Positions 26,474 to 35,150 of a stretch of DNA of 64,000 nt are shown in pieces. Location: contig NZ_SNWW01000010.1 of NCBI RefSeq assembly GCF_004362015.1, positions 82,552-146,551 of the forward strand. Direction: 5' to 3'. The notes beneath the pieces were generated by a model, which worked only from the letters and a program-made list of their open reading frames with translations, did not search any database and was not told where the DNA came from. The translations under genes were made by a program, and so were the position numbers. Position 1 is the stretch's first letter. Each line of letters begins with the position of its first letter. Source of the stretch: Flavobacterium chryseum. GTDB taxonomy: Bacteria > Bacteroidota > Bacteroidia > Flavobacteriales > Flavobacteriaceae.

Positions 26474-29296
26474 ATGAGTTTTTCATATAAAAATATTGCC
26501 TTAAAAACGCTCAAGGTTTTAGGAATAGCAATAGCAACAATTTTGCTATTGCTTTTTCTCATTCCGCTACTTTTTCCCGGAAAAGTGGCTTCAGAAGTAA
26601 AGAAAATTGCAAACGAAAAATTAGATACAAAAATGGAGTTCTCGAAGTCGAGGCTTTCTTTTTTTACACATTTTCCGTCGCTGACAGTTTCGCTGGATGA
26701 TTTGTCGCTTACAGGATCAGCACCTTTTAGCAATGATACTTTGCTTAAAGCAGAGCAAGTTGCATTTGGTATCAATTTAAAAAGATTAATTTTCGACAAC
26801 GAAGTCAAAATCAATAAATTATATGTTTCTAAAGCTTTAATAAATATAATGGTAAACCAAAAAGGGCAAGCCAATTACAATATTTATAAAGCTCCGGATG
26901 ACAAAGAAGACAAAAACAAAGAGCCGGAAGAAGGAACAGCAATTCGGTTAGAACGTATTGATCTTGAGGATTGTCACGTAAAATACAACGATCGTTCTGC
27001 CAAAGTTCTGATCGATGCAAAAGGCTTTAATTATGTTGGAAAAGGAAATTTAAGCGAAGATATTTTCGATTTAAACACCGATGCTAAAATTGACAACATC
27101 GATTTTTACTACAACAGAACTGCTTATCTTAGAAAAAAAGAATTACGTGCTGATTTAATTACCCGAATCAATACACATGCGCTTTCGTTTATTCTTCAAA
27201 AAAATGAATTGCGAATAAATAAATTGCCTTTAGAATTCACCGGGTTATTTACCATTTTAAGAGACGGTTATAAAATTAATATCAAAGCCGCTTCAAAAAA
27301 TTCAACCTTAAAAGATTTGTTTTCTGTAATGCCACCGGAATATTTAACCTGGATGGAAGAAACCGAAATTTCAGGTAAAAGTGATTTACTTTTTACATTT
27401 AAAGGAGATTATAATGTTGCCAAAAATCAAAAACCGGATTTAGCTTTTAATCTTAAAATTAATGAAGGCGCGATAAATTATCAAAATGCCCCTGCCCCAT
27501 TGACGGATTTTCAGATGGATCTGAATGCGATTTTGCCATCATTAGATGTTCAAAAATTACTGATAAACTTAAATACCTTAAAATTTAAAGTAGGCGAAAA
27601 AGATTATTTCACGGCTTATTTACACAGCAAAGGCTTTAATGAAATGACTGTAAATGCGAGTGTAAAAGGTGCTTTGGATCTTGCTACAGTAGATGCTGCA
27701 ATTGGTTTAAACACCATGGAATTAAAAGGAATTCTGAAAACCAATATTCAGGCAAGAGGTGTTTTTAGTACTTCAAAAAAATTATTTCCTAAAACCATCG
27801 GCGGAATTTCTCTGCGAAATGGCTGGCTAAAAACAGATTCTTATCCTAATCCCATTACTGATATAACTTTAGTAGCAAATGTGTTAAACAAAGCCGGAAC
27901 ATTTGAGGATTTGATTGTGGCAGTTGCGCCCGCATCATTTGTGTTTGAAGGAAATCCGATGTATGTAAATGCAACGCTTTCAGACTTTAGTGATTTGGCT
28001 TATAATGCTAAAATAAAAGGAGAACTGAATGTGGGGCGTATTTATAAAGTGTTTTCTCAAAAAGGAGTTGACATTACCGGTTATGCCAAAGCTGATCTTT
28101 CGTTAAAAGGAAAACAAAGTTATGCCACAACGGGACAATATAGTAAACTGGACAATCGCGGAACAATTATTCTTAAAAATATAAAAGCAACTTCTGAACT
28201 TTTTCCGAAAGCATTTTATATCAAACAAGGGAATTTCCGTTTTCAGAATGAGAAAATGTGGTTTGAAAAATTTGATGCTTTTTACGGAAAGTCTGATTTT
28301 GCGATTAACGGATATCTGCTTAATACCATCAATTACTTTTTAGAATCGCACGGAACTTTAAGCGGTGAATTCAACATGAAATCGAAACTGATAAATGTTG
28401 ACGAATTTATGGCGCTGAAAAAAGGCGAAAATACAGATCGAAATATTGATGTTGAATACGCCAAAGAAGATCATCCAAAGATGAGCGGCGTTGTCATTGT
28501 TCCGAGAAATCTAAATGTTGGACTTACAACAAATGTCGATAAAGTTGAATATAACGGACTTGTTTTGAATAAACTCGCAGGAAAAGTGAGTGTTACGAAA
28601 GAAGGTTTTTATTTAAAAAACACCACTTTTAATATTATAGATTGTATTGTTGGAGTTGATGCTTCTTATAAAGATGAATCGCCAACATCTGCCCATTTTG
28701 ATGCGCATTTTACGGCCAAAGATTTCAGCGTACAAAAAGCTTACAAAGAAATTCCGATGTTTCATGATATGGTCACCGCGGCTGAAAAAGCAGAAGGAAT
28801 TATTGGAATTGATTACACAATAAAAGGAGACTTAAACGGAAACATGGGACCAATTTATGAATCTCTTGAAGGTGAAGGAATTTTGAATTTACGTGATGTA
28901 AAAGTAAAAGGCCTTAAACTTTTTGACGGAATTAGTTCGCAAACCGGACAAGACGGATTGAATAATCCTGATTTGAAAGGCATTGAAATAAAATCGAATA
29001 TAGATAACAATTTAATTCATATTCAGCCTTTTACGTTTAGTGTAGCCAGCTTTAGACCTACCATTAAAGGAACAACCAGTTTTGATGGATTGTTAGATTT
29101 AAGAATGCGATTAGGGCTTCCTCCTTTTGGTTTAGTCGGATTTCCGATTACCATTACAGGAACACATGATGATCCTAAAATTAAGATTTTCAGTAAAACG
29201 GGTCAGAAAATTTTTGATGCCATTTATGACGAAAAAAATAATAAAGTAATTCGGGAAGAAAAAGTTAGCAAACGAAAAGTAAAAGCAAAATCATAA
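26474..29296 (+). CDS. AsmA-like protein (lipid transfer bridge family)
   Basis: 940 residues. A single N-terminal membrane anchor (about residues 12-33, IAIATILLLLFLIPLLFPG) is followed by a long beta-rich periplasmic region with the N-terminal AsmA segment (KLDTKMEFSKSRLSFFTHFPS) and the AsmA_2/C-terminal segment GLLDLRMRLGLPPFGLVGFP. AsmA and TamB-type proteins form grooves that carry phospholipids to the outer membrane. Its place 15 bases after the MCE gene suggests it works in the same lipid pathway. The stop overlaps the next start (TAATG). Confidence 0.85.
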   Translation: MSFSYKNIALKTLKVLGIAIATILLLLFLIPLLFPGKVASEVKKIANEKLDTKMEFSKSRLSFFTHFPSLTVSLDDLSLTGSAPFSNDTLLKAEQVAFGINLKRLIFDNEVKINKLYVSKALINIMVNQKGQANYNIYKAPDDKEDKNKEPEEGTAIRLERIDLEDCHVKYNDRSAKVLIDAKGFNYVGKGNLSEDIFDLNTDAKIDNIDFYYNRTAYLRKKELRADLITRINTHALSFILQKNELRINKLPLEFTGLFTILRDGYKINIKAASKNSTLKDLFSVMPPEYLTWMEETEISGKSDLLFTFKGDYNVAKNQKPDLAFNLKINEGAINYQNAPAPLTDFQMDLNAILPSLDVQKLLINLNTLKFKVGEKDYFTAYLHSKGFNEMTVNASVKGALDLATVDAAIGLNTMELKGILKTNIQARGVFSTSKKLFPKTIGGISLRNGWLKTDSYPNPITDITLVANVLNKAGTFEDLIVAVAPASFVFEGNPMYVNATLSDFSDLAYNAKIKGELNVGRIYKVFSQKGVDITGYAKADLSLKGKQSYATTGQYSKLDNRGTIILKNIKATSELFPKAFYIKQGNFRFQNEKMWFEKFDAFYGKSDFAINGYLLNTINYFLESHGTLSGEFNMKSKLINVDEFMALKKGENTDRNIDVEYAKEDHPKMSGVVIVPRNLNVGLTTNVDKVEYNGLVLNKLAGKVSVTKEGFYLKNTTFNIIDCIVGVDASYKDESPTSAHFDAHFTAKDFSVQKAYKEIPMFHDMVTAAEKAEGIIGIDYTIKGDLNGNMGPIYESLEGEGILNLRDVKVKGLKLFDGISSQTGQDGLNNPDLKGIEIKSNIDNNLIHIQPFTFSVASFRPTIKGTTSFDGLLDLRMRLGLPPFGLVGFPITITGTHDDPKIKIFSKTGQKIFDAIYDEKNNKVIREEKVSKRKVKAKS

Positions 29297-29781
29297 TGAA
29301 AAAGATAAATAAAAAAAAGGGCACTTTTGATAGTTTTGCTTCGCATGTTTCTAAAGCAGCAGGAAGTACAACAGCTTTTATCAGTGCTTTTTTAATTGTT
29401 GTAGTCTGGGCTATTTGCGGTCCGATTTTCAATTATTCTGAAACATGGCAGCTGGTTATAAATACCGGAACTACGATTATTACATTCCTGATGGTTTTTT
29501 TAATTCAGAAAGCTCAAAATAGAGATTCACTTGCCATTCAATTAAAATTAAATGAATTGGTGGCTTCAAATGAATATTCAAGCAACACGCTGGTCGATAT
29601 TGAAAGTATGACAGAACAGGAAATGATTATTGTTCAGAAATACTATCACAGACTGAGCGAACTTGCTAAAAAAGAAGAAAGCGTGAGAACTTCTCATTCA
29701 ATCGCTGAAGCAGACGAACAACACGAAATAAAAGACAAAAACAGGACGAAATTGCGTACCCAAAACATAACCAAAAAATGA
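29296..29781 (+). CDS. Low-affinity iron permease family protein
   Basis: 161 residues with two membrane segments (about 24-47 and 55-75) and a charged cytosolic C-terminus. FISAFLIVVVWAICGPIFNY and TIITFLMVFLIQKAQNRD are the signature of PF04120, named after yeast Fet4; real iron transport has not been shown for the short bacterial forms. Starts on the last base of the AsmA stop and its TGA overlaps the next ATG, so translation of the three genes is coupled. Confidence 0.85.
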   Translation: MKKINKKKGTFDSFASHVSKAAGSTTAFISAFLIVVVWAICGPIFNYSETWQLVINTGTTIITFLMVFLIQKAQNRDSLAIQLKLNELVASNEYSSNTLVDIESMTEQEMIIVQKYYHRLSELAKKEESVRTSHSIAEADEQHEIKDKNRTKLRTQNITKK

Positions 29782-30974
29782 AGCTACGCTCAACAGAAAC
29801 CTTCTGGCCCTTAAAACATGCGATGGAGAGTTATCCATCCTTAGAATCAGATGTAGAAACTGAAATTTTAATTATTGGCGGCGGAATCACCGGAGCTTTA
29901 ATCGCCTATAAACTCATAAACGAAGGAAAAAAAATTATAATGGTCGACCGCAGAGATGTCGCCAACGGAAGCACCGCTGCCAGCACCGCTTTATTACAAT
30001 ATGAAATTGATGTTTCATTACACGACCTTATAAAATTAAGAGGCGAAAAATGCGCTCTTGACAGCTATAATAATGGCAAAAAAGCAATTTTTGACTTACG
30101 AACTATTGTCGATGATATAAAAAGCGATTGTCAGTTCGAATTCAAAAAAAGCATCTATTTTTGCTCGCTTAAAAAAGATCTTCCGTTTCTAAAAACTGAA
30201 TTCAAATGCCGTAAAGAACATGGTTTTGATGTGACATGGCTTGAAAAATGGGACTTAGAAAAACTGGGTTTAAATGCTCTTGCTGCAATAGAATCTAAAA
30301 CTGCTGCCGTTGTAGATCCGTATAAACTGGCACAGGATTTAATACAATATTGCGAGAAAAAAGGAATGCAGATTTTTGACCGTACCAATATAACTTCAGT
30401 TGAAAAACACAAAGAAAAACTTGTAGCAAAAACCGAAGAGAAATTCAACATAACTGCCGATCATGTTATACGCTGCAGCGGTTATGAAAGCACAGAAACT
30501 GTTGCTGAAAAAATCGTTGATTTAAAAAGCACTTTTGTAATTGCATCTGAGAACGTTCCTGAATTGCCAACCGCTTTCAAAAAAGCTATTTTTTGGGATA
30601 CCTCAACGCCATACTTATATTTTAGAGCCACCCACGATAACCGAATCATAATTGGCGGTGGCGATGAAGAATTTAAAGACACTAAAAGACGTGATAAACT
30701 TTTACCTAAAAAGGAACATTTTCTTTTAAAGAAATTTCAAAGAAAATTCCCGAAAATACATTTCAAACCAGATTACGCCTGGGCAGGAACTTTTGGTGAA
30801 ACCAAAGATGGCCTACCCTATTTCGGAAAACCAAACCCGGACAAAAATGAACATTACGTCCTGGGCTTTGGAGGAAACGGAATCACTTTTAGCGTAATAG
30901 CCATGAATTCTATTCTATGCTCTATTGAAGGCAAAGAACATCTGGATTTGGAGTATTATAAGTTTAATAGGTAG
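29778..30974 (+). CDS. FAD-dependent oxidoreductase, DAO family
   Basis: 398 residues. The dinucleotide fold is EILIIGGGITGALIAYKL with DRRDVANGSTAASTALLQ, which is usual for DAO/glycine-oxidase-like enzymes; the C-terminal FGGNGITFS motif also binds FAD. A cytosolic amine or amino acid oxidase or dehydrogenase is likely; the substrate cannot be told. It overlaps the iron-permease gene (ATGA) and ends the operon. Confidence 0.85.
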   Translation: MKLRSTETFWPLKHAMESYPSLESDVETEILIIGGGITGALIAYKLINEGKKIIMVDRRDVANGSTAASTALLQYEIDVSLHDLIKLRGEKCALDSYNNGKKAIFDLRTIVDDIKSDCQFEFKKSIYFCSLKKDLPFLKTEFKCRKEHGFDVTWLEKWDLEKLGLNALAAIESKTAAVVDPYKLAQDLIQYCEKKGMQIFDRTNITSVEKHKEKLVAKTEEKFNITADHVIRCSGYESTETVAEKIVDLKSTFVIASENVPELPTAFKKAIFWDTSTPYLYFRATHDNRIIIGGGDEEFKDTKRRDKLLPKKEHFLLKKFQRKFPKIHFKPDYAWAGTFGETKDGLPYFGKPNPDKNEHYVLGFGGNGITFSVIAMNSILCSIEGKEHLDLEYYKFNR

Positions 30975-31062
30975 ATACAAAGGATCAAAGTACAGAGGGA
31001 CAAAGGTTTAACCTCTGTTCCTTTTTTTGCCTTTGAGCCTTTGCAACTCTGAACCTTTGAAC
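30975..31062. repeat. Low-complexity intergenic repeat of ACAAAGG/CCTTTG units
   Basis: Between two convergent genes, repeated ACAAAGG, GGTTTAACC and CCTTTGAGCC units form imperfect inverted repeats with a T run in the centre. Similar units recur at 32060-32245 and 55200-55249. It may serve as a terminator for both neighbours. Confidence 0.5.
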
Positions 31063-32013
31063 CTATACAAGTAACTCCATCTGAATATTACAACGCTTAT
31101 AAGGTGTTGCTAAACCGGAAATTTTCTGAAAGCCCAGTTTATGATATAAGTTAATAGCAGGTTTTAAGATGGTATTACTTTCCAGATATAATTTTTTTGC
31201 GCCTTGTTTTTTGGCATTTTCTACGATGGTTTGTCCGAGGAGCCAGCCAATATTTTTTCCTTGCGCTTTGGGAGAAACTGCCATTTTTGCCAGTTCAAAA
31301 TCATAATTTTCATCCTGCATTTTAATCATGGCGCAAACACCAACAGGTTCATTTTGATATAAAGCCACGAAAATTTTCCCGCCTTTGTCTAATATATATT
31401 CCTTTGGATGATCTAAAGCTTTATAATCAGCTTCTTCCATTTCAAAGTAGGTCGAAATCCATTCTACGTTAAGTGCTTTAAACGCATCCTGGTATTTATA
31501 TTCATATTCAACGATTTGCACATACTGACTTTCTCTTGTTTTTTTCTGTTCATTTACTCTTTTAAAAAGTGATTTTTGCTCCAGTAAAAACTCCCATTCT
31601 TCAAGTGCTGCCCACAAATTATGGTTTGATTCAGCTATTAAAGATTCGACAGCGGCTTCGACATCAATACATTGCAGTTTTATTTTTTTAGATAAAAGCA
31701 AACCTTGTTTTGTTAAAACAACAATATTTCTACGTTTATCATTGGTTTTTTCATTTTCTTCTACCAATCCCGCCGTAATCATTTCCTGCACAATCTTACT
31801 TACCGAAGGTTGAGAATGTCCAATCTCATTCGCAATTTCCGTAATCGTTATCTCTCTTTCTTCCGTCAAAACATAAAATACCGGAAACCATTTTGGCATA
31901 AAATCTACACCATAAAGTTCATAAATCTTAGCCGCATCATCTGTTATGCTTGCGGTCATCAATCGCAACCTGCTTCCTAAAGCAACCTTACCCACTTTGT
32001 CGAAAAAACCCAT
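31063..32013 (-). CDS. MarR-GNAT fusion: HTH regulator with N-acetyltransferase domain
   Basis: 316 residues from the ATG at 32013 (the frame extends 13 codons upstream to a weak start). Residues 15-150 form a MarR winged helix (EREITITEIANEIGHSQPSV, then the wing EKTNDKRRNIVVLT). Residues 165-316 form a GNAT domain, with AVSPKAQGKNIGWLLGQ as the acetyl-CoA site and a C-terminal YHKLGFQKI. Such fusions are known in many bacteria; the acetyl acceptor is unknown. A palindrome next to the start may be its operator. Confidence 0.9.
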   Translation of the reverse strand: MGFFDKVGKVALGSRLRLMTASITDDAAKIYELYGVDFMPKWFPVFYVLTEEREITITEIANEIGHSQPSVSKIVQEMITAGLVEENEKTNDKRRNIVVLTKQGLLLSKKIKLQCIDVEAAVESLIAESNHNLWAALEEWEFLLEQKSLFKRVNEQKKTRESQYVQIVEYEYKYQDAFKALNVEWISTYFEMEEADYKALDHPKEYILDKGGKIFVALYQNEPVGVCAMIKMQDENYDFELAKMAVSPKAQGKNIGWLLGQTIVENAKKQGAKKLYLESNTILKPAINLYHKLGFQKISGLATPYKRCNIQMELLV

Positions 32014-32021
32014 AATATAGT

Positions 32022-32035
32022 TAATTACATAATTA
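32022..32035 (-). promoter_or_regulatory. Palindrome before the MarR-GNAT gene, possible operator
   Basis: TAATTA-CA-TAATTA is a perfect palindrome with a 2-base centre, 8 bases before the start codon. MarR proteins usually bind such AT-rich palindromes over their own promoters. AT-rich chance palindromes are common in this genome, so this is tentative. Confidence 0.4.
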
Positions 32036-32059
32036 GTTATGCAAATATACACGTTTTTT

Positions 32060-32248
32060 GTTTAGGTACAAAGAAGCAAAGGTTCATAGGTACAAAGTTT
32101 TTTAAAATTCGACTATTTTTATGAAAATAAATTCCCGCTCACTCTAAAATATAAACAAAAAAAGACCGCACTGCTGTGCGTCTCTACGGAAATCTTTGGC
32201 TCTAAGAAAACCTTTGAGCCTATGAACTTTTGCAACTTTGAACCTCTC
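32060..32248. repeat. Intergenic repeat with CGCAC-TGCT-GTGCG hairpin
   Basis: CGCAC (32167-32171) and GTGCG (32176-32180) form a hairpin with a TGCT loop, flanked by CAAAGGTTCATAGG and CCTTTGAGCC/GAACCTCT units in opposite orientation. The same hairpin and flanks recur at 55160-55249. Confidence 0.6.
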
Positions 32249-33271
32249 TTAAGCTGTTATAGCCAACGGATTCAAATTAAATTTATATTCTTTTGGGCTG
32301 CAGTTGAATTTTTGTTTGAAGATTTTAGAGAAATAGCTTCTGCTTGTAAAACCAATGCAGTATACAATTTCAGAGATATTTAAGTCTGAAGTTCTAATTA
32401 GAATTTCGGCTTTTAAAACTCTCATATGAGTGATGTAGTCATTTACAGTTCGGTTATGAATCATTTTAAAACCTTCCTGTAATTTATTTGGAGATAAACC
32501 AGATCTTTTACTTAATGATTTAATCGTAAATGCTTCTTCAGGATTTGCTTTTATCGCTTCAGAAAGTTCTTTAATTTCTTCCATTTCTCGTAAAGTCAAA
32601 CAATTTGAATCTTTAGAAACAGCAAGTAAATCATCTGTATGTTGTTGAATTTCCATTGCAAGGATAATTTTCAAAATACCTTCTTTCAATAAATTACGAA
32701 CAATTCCGTTTTGAGTAATCGCGTTCAATTGCTCTATTTTTTCGGCAATTCTTAAATTATAAGAACCTGTGTAAAAGAAATCTTCCGAAGTATTTTCTCC
32801 GAAAAAAGTTTCTCTTACGCTTTCATTTAAAGAATTCGTTTTACTAGTCGTAACCTGAGTTCCAACAATAATTAAAGTAAATTGAGTCTTTGTTTCTTTT
32901 TCAAAAAATAAAACGTGTTCCTGATCTTGTTTTGATGATAGAATAGCGGTTTGAAAAGTTTTCAATTTTTTTTCCTCGCCTGTAATTCCAAAACTATGAG
33001 ATAAATTTCCCTTTGAGCAATAAGCAAAATACACGGGAGAAGCTTTCAAATTTGTAATATTCATTCTAACATCAACAGCAAAAGTCATATCAAATTGTAT
33101 GTATGAGATATCATCGTTGAAAGAAGAACCAATAATAGATCCTTTGGCAAAATTATTGTTGACTTCTAAAGTATATTCTTCTAAATCGAAAGTTACTTTT
33201 CCGCCTACGTTTAAAGTTAACTCGTCAAAAATATTATTAATTTTCTCTGTATTTATCTCAACTATTTTCAT
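32249..33271 (-). CDS. AraC family transcriptional regulator
   Basis: 340 residues. The C-terminal 100 residues are the double helix-turn-helix: FTIKSLSKRSGLSPNKLQEG and ISEIVYCIGFTSRSYFSKIF, with the usual ending CSPKEYK. The N-terminal 220 residues are a beta-rich sensor domain of the type seen in flavobacterial AraC proteins and lack a clear sugar-binding cupin motif. Target genes are not evident; it stands alone. Confidence 0.9.
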   Translation of the reverse strand: MKIVEINTEKINNIFDELTLNVGGKVTFDLEEYTLEVNNNFAKGSIIGSSFNDDISYIQFDMTFAVDVRMNITNLKASPVYFAYCSKGNLSHSFGITGEEKKLKTFQTAILSSKQDQEHVLFFEKETKTQFTLIIVGTQVTTSKTNSLNESVRETFFGENTSEDFFYTGSYNLRIAEKIEQLNAITQNGIVRNLLKEGILKIILAMEIQQHTDDLLAVSKDSNCLTLREMEEIKELSEAIKANPEEAFTIKSLSKRSGLSPNKLQEGFKMIHNRTVNDYITHMRVLKAEILIRTSDLNISEIVYCIGFTSRSYFSKIFKQKFNCSPKEYKFNLNPLAITA

Positions 33272-33480
33272 CTTGCGTGGATTTTAAATTCTAACTTTAT
33301 TATATAGATTTTTCAGAAATAACAATCGTTGTAGAGTCATGAATTCAAGGAAAAATCGATAAGCCAAAGGTCGCTTAATAACAGGCCGAAGTTGTTATAT
33401 AATTTTTGTATTATGTTTTATAATTATCTCTAAATGATTATTTTAACATTAAATAATTTCGTTAAATTAATTCAATATTT

Positions 33481-33984
33481 ATGAAGAGTTTTTCATTTGA
33501 TCCAATAACGTCCAATAACGCTAACATTTTGATTTTAGGCACAATGCCCGGAACAAAGTCGTTAGAACTAAACCAGTATTACGGTCATAAACAAAATAAT
33601 TTCTGGAAGTTTATGTTTACCATTTTAAAAGAAGATTTTTCAGACGATTACCAAATCAGGAAAGCACTTCTTCAAAAAAACAATATTGCACTTTGGGACG
33701 TTTTACAATTTTGCGATCGTGTAGGAAGTTTAGACAGCGCCATAAAAAATGAAATAGCCAATGACTTCGAATCGTTTTTAGAAACACATTCAAACATAAA
33801 AACCATAATTTTTAATGGTCAAAAAGCCGCAGTATTTTTCAAAAAATATGTTCACCTAAACAAAACCTATAATCTTATTACACTGCCTTCATCAAGCCCG
33901 GCAAATGCAAGCAAATCTTATAACTCGAAATTAGAAGAATGGAGAATAATCGAAAATACTATAATTCAAAAAAGAGACGTTTGA
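33481..33984 (+). CDS. DNA-deoxyinosine (hypoxanthine) glycosylase, UDG superfamily
   Basis: 167 residues, the size of family 6 (HDG) enzymes. Motifs: ILILGTMPGTKSLELNQYYGH with NNFWKFM at the active site, ALWDVLQFCDRVGSLDSAI, and LPSSSPANAS near the end, the position of the DNA-binding loop. It removes deaminated adenine (hypoxanthine) from DNA for base excision repair. Monocistronic. Confidence 0.88.
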   Translation: MKSFSFDPITSNNANILILGTMPGTKSLELNQYYGHKQNNFWKFMFTILKEDFSDDYQIRKALLQKNNIALWDVLQFCDRVGSLDSAIKNEIANDFESFLETHSNIKTIIFNGQKAAVFFKKYVHLNKTYNLITLPSSSPANASKSYNSKLEEWRIIENTIIQKRDV

Positions 33985-34160
33985 ATTCTATAAAATTTAA
34001 ATTTTATAATGTAACAGAATTCGATTACTGTGTTTATAATTTTACAATAGGTTTTAAGATATTTAGATAATTGAAACGCTATTAATTTATAAAGACTCAC
34101 TATTTATAAATTCCTACAATAGATACGATTATAAAAATATTGGTTGTTAGTTTATTTTAA

Positions 34161-34193
34161 ACAAAAGCTACTCTTTTTTAGAGTGGCTTTTGT
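34161..34193 (+). terminator. Intrinsic terminator-like hairpin after the DNA glycosylase
   Basis: ACAAAAGCTACTCT (34161-34174) pairs with AGAGTGGCTTTTGT (34180-34193) through 14 bases with one G-T pair and a five-T loop. The 3' T run is short. Confidence 0.65.
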
Positions 34194-34227
34194 TAATTTA
34201 ACACCTTACCTTTAATGCAAAAAAGTC

Positions 34228-34662
34228 ATGAAAGTTCAAACTTATTCAAACCATATCAGGTTTTATCCCTGGCACCACTTTGTCTACTATCCTGTTCTTA
34301 CGATATTTTTAGTAGCAAGTATTTACTTTGCCTTTCATACAGACGATCATTTAATATGGTCGTTTATTAGTGTAGGTTTTGTGTTCTTGTTTTGTCTTGC
34401 TTTTATGCTGCGCCAGCATTATGCCCTTATTTTACAAAACAGAATTGTTTGCTTAGAACTTCGTTACCGCTATTTTACTCTTACCGGAAAAAGACTCGAA
34501 GAATTTGAATATAAACTAAGCAAAGATCAAATTTTCGCCTTACGTTTTGCTCCAGATGAAGAATTGCTTCCACTCATCGAAGATGCACTCAAAAACAATC
34601 TAAGCGGCGATGCCATTAAAAAAGCAATTGTACACTGGAAAGCCGATTACAACCGCGTCTAA
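34228..34662 (+). CDS. DUF6526 family membrane protein
   Basis: 144 residues. It begins TYSNHIRFYPWHHFVYYP, a signature of DUF6526, followed by two membrane segments (residues 18-37 and 43-62) and a cytosolic helical domain with RYRYFTLTGKRLEEFE. Function unknown. A TACCTTTA box at about 34207-34214 may be the -7 element. Confidence 0.8.
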   Translation: MKVQTYSNHIRFYPWHHFVYYPVLTIFLVASIYFAFHTDDHLIWSFISVGFVFLFCLAFMLRQHYALILQNRIVCLELRYRYFTLTGKRLEEFEYKLSKDQIFALRFAPDEELLPLIEDALKNNLSGDAIKKAIVHWKADYNRV

Positions 34663-34687
34663 TTCGAAAAAATCAATAAACTTCATA

Positions 34688-34715
34688 AGTCTCTAATTAC
34701 AGAGGCTTTTTTTTT
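34688..34715 (+). terminator. Intrinsic terminator after DUF6526
   Basis: AGTCTCT (34688-34694) pairs with AGAGGCT (34701-34707) with one G-T pair, followed by nine T. Confidence 0.7.
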
Positions 34716-34750
34716 ACTCAGAACCTCAGAATCTTAGAAGCTTAAGAAGA

Positions 34751-34872
34751 ACCTGGGCGTGCCACCATTTAAAAAAAGGCCCTTATTAAGATGGCGTTCA
34801 TTGGGCCTTTTCTTAAATGCTGTCGGGCTATCCGGGCTACTTCGGTAGCTTCCTCCTATCCCTCACGCGGAC
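34751..34872. repeat. Structured intergenic element with three nested hairpins
   Basis: GCGTG (34757-34761) and CACGC (34864-34868) close the element. Inside are an inverted repeat ATTTAA...AAAAGGCCC / GGGCCTTTT...TTAAAT (arms 34767-34782 and 34803-34818) and a hairpin GCTAC-TTCG-GTAGC (34836-34849), whose UUCG loop is a classic stable RNA tetraloop. It shares TCGGGCTATCC and general form with 11857-11928. The rest of the 488-base gap to 35151 is empty AT-rich DNA with the promoter of the next gene. Confidence 0.6.
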
Positions 34873-35150
34873 AATCGTTTTCAAAAGGCAATTTCATTCA
34901 AAAGCCAAACAAACACTGCGATTTTTAAAAGGTTTTTTTCCTTCAATAAAAATATTTTTAGATGTATTTTCATATAATTAATAATAAATTCAATTTCTGT
35001 TTTTGCGGCAAAAAAGCATATAAAATAACGTATAAAACTGACTATCAGACATATTACATTAAAAAATATTAAAAGAAAACACAAAGTGAATGAAAATTTT
35101 TGTTAACTTTAAATGTTAAAATTTTATCACTAAAAAATCAAAAAAATCTT

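Noticed and set aside
25750..26874. Long antisense ORFs (169 and 198 codons) opposite mlaD and the AsmA-like gene
   Set aside because: Antisense to clear conserved genes; the Ser/Phe-rich translation is the usual shadow of Lys/Glu-rich coding.
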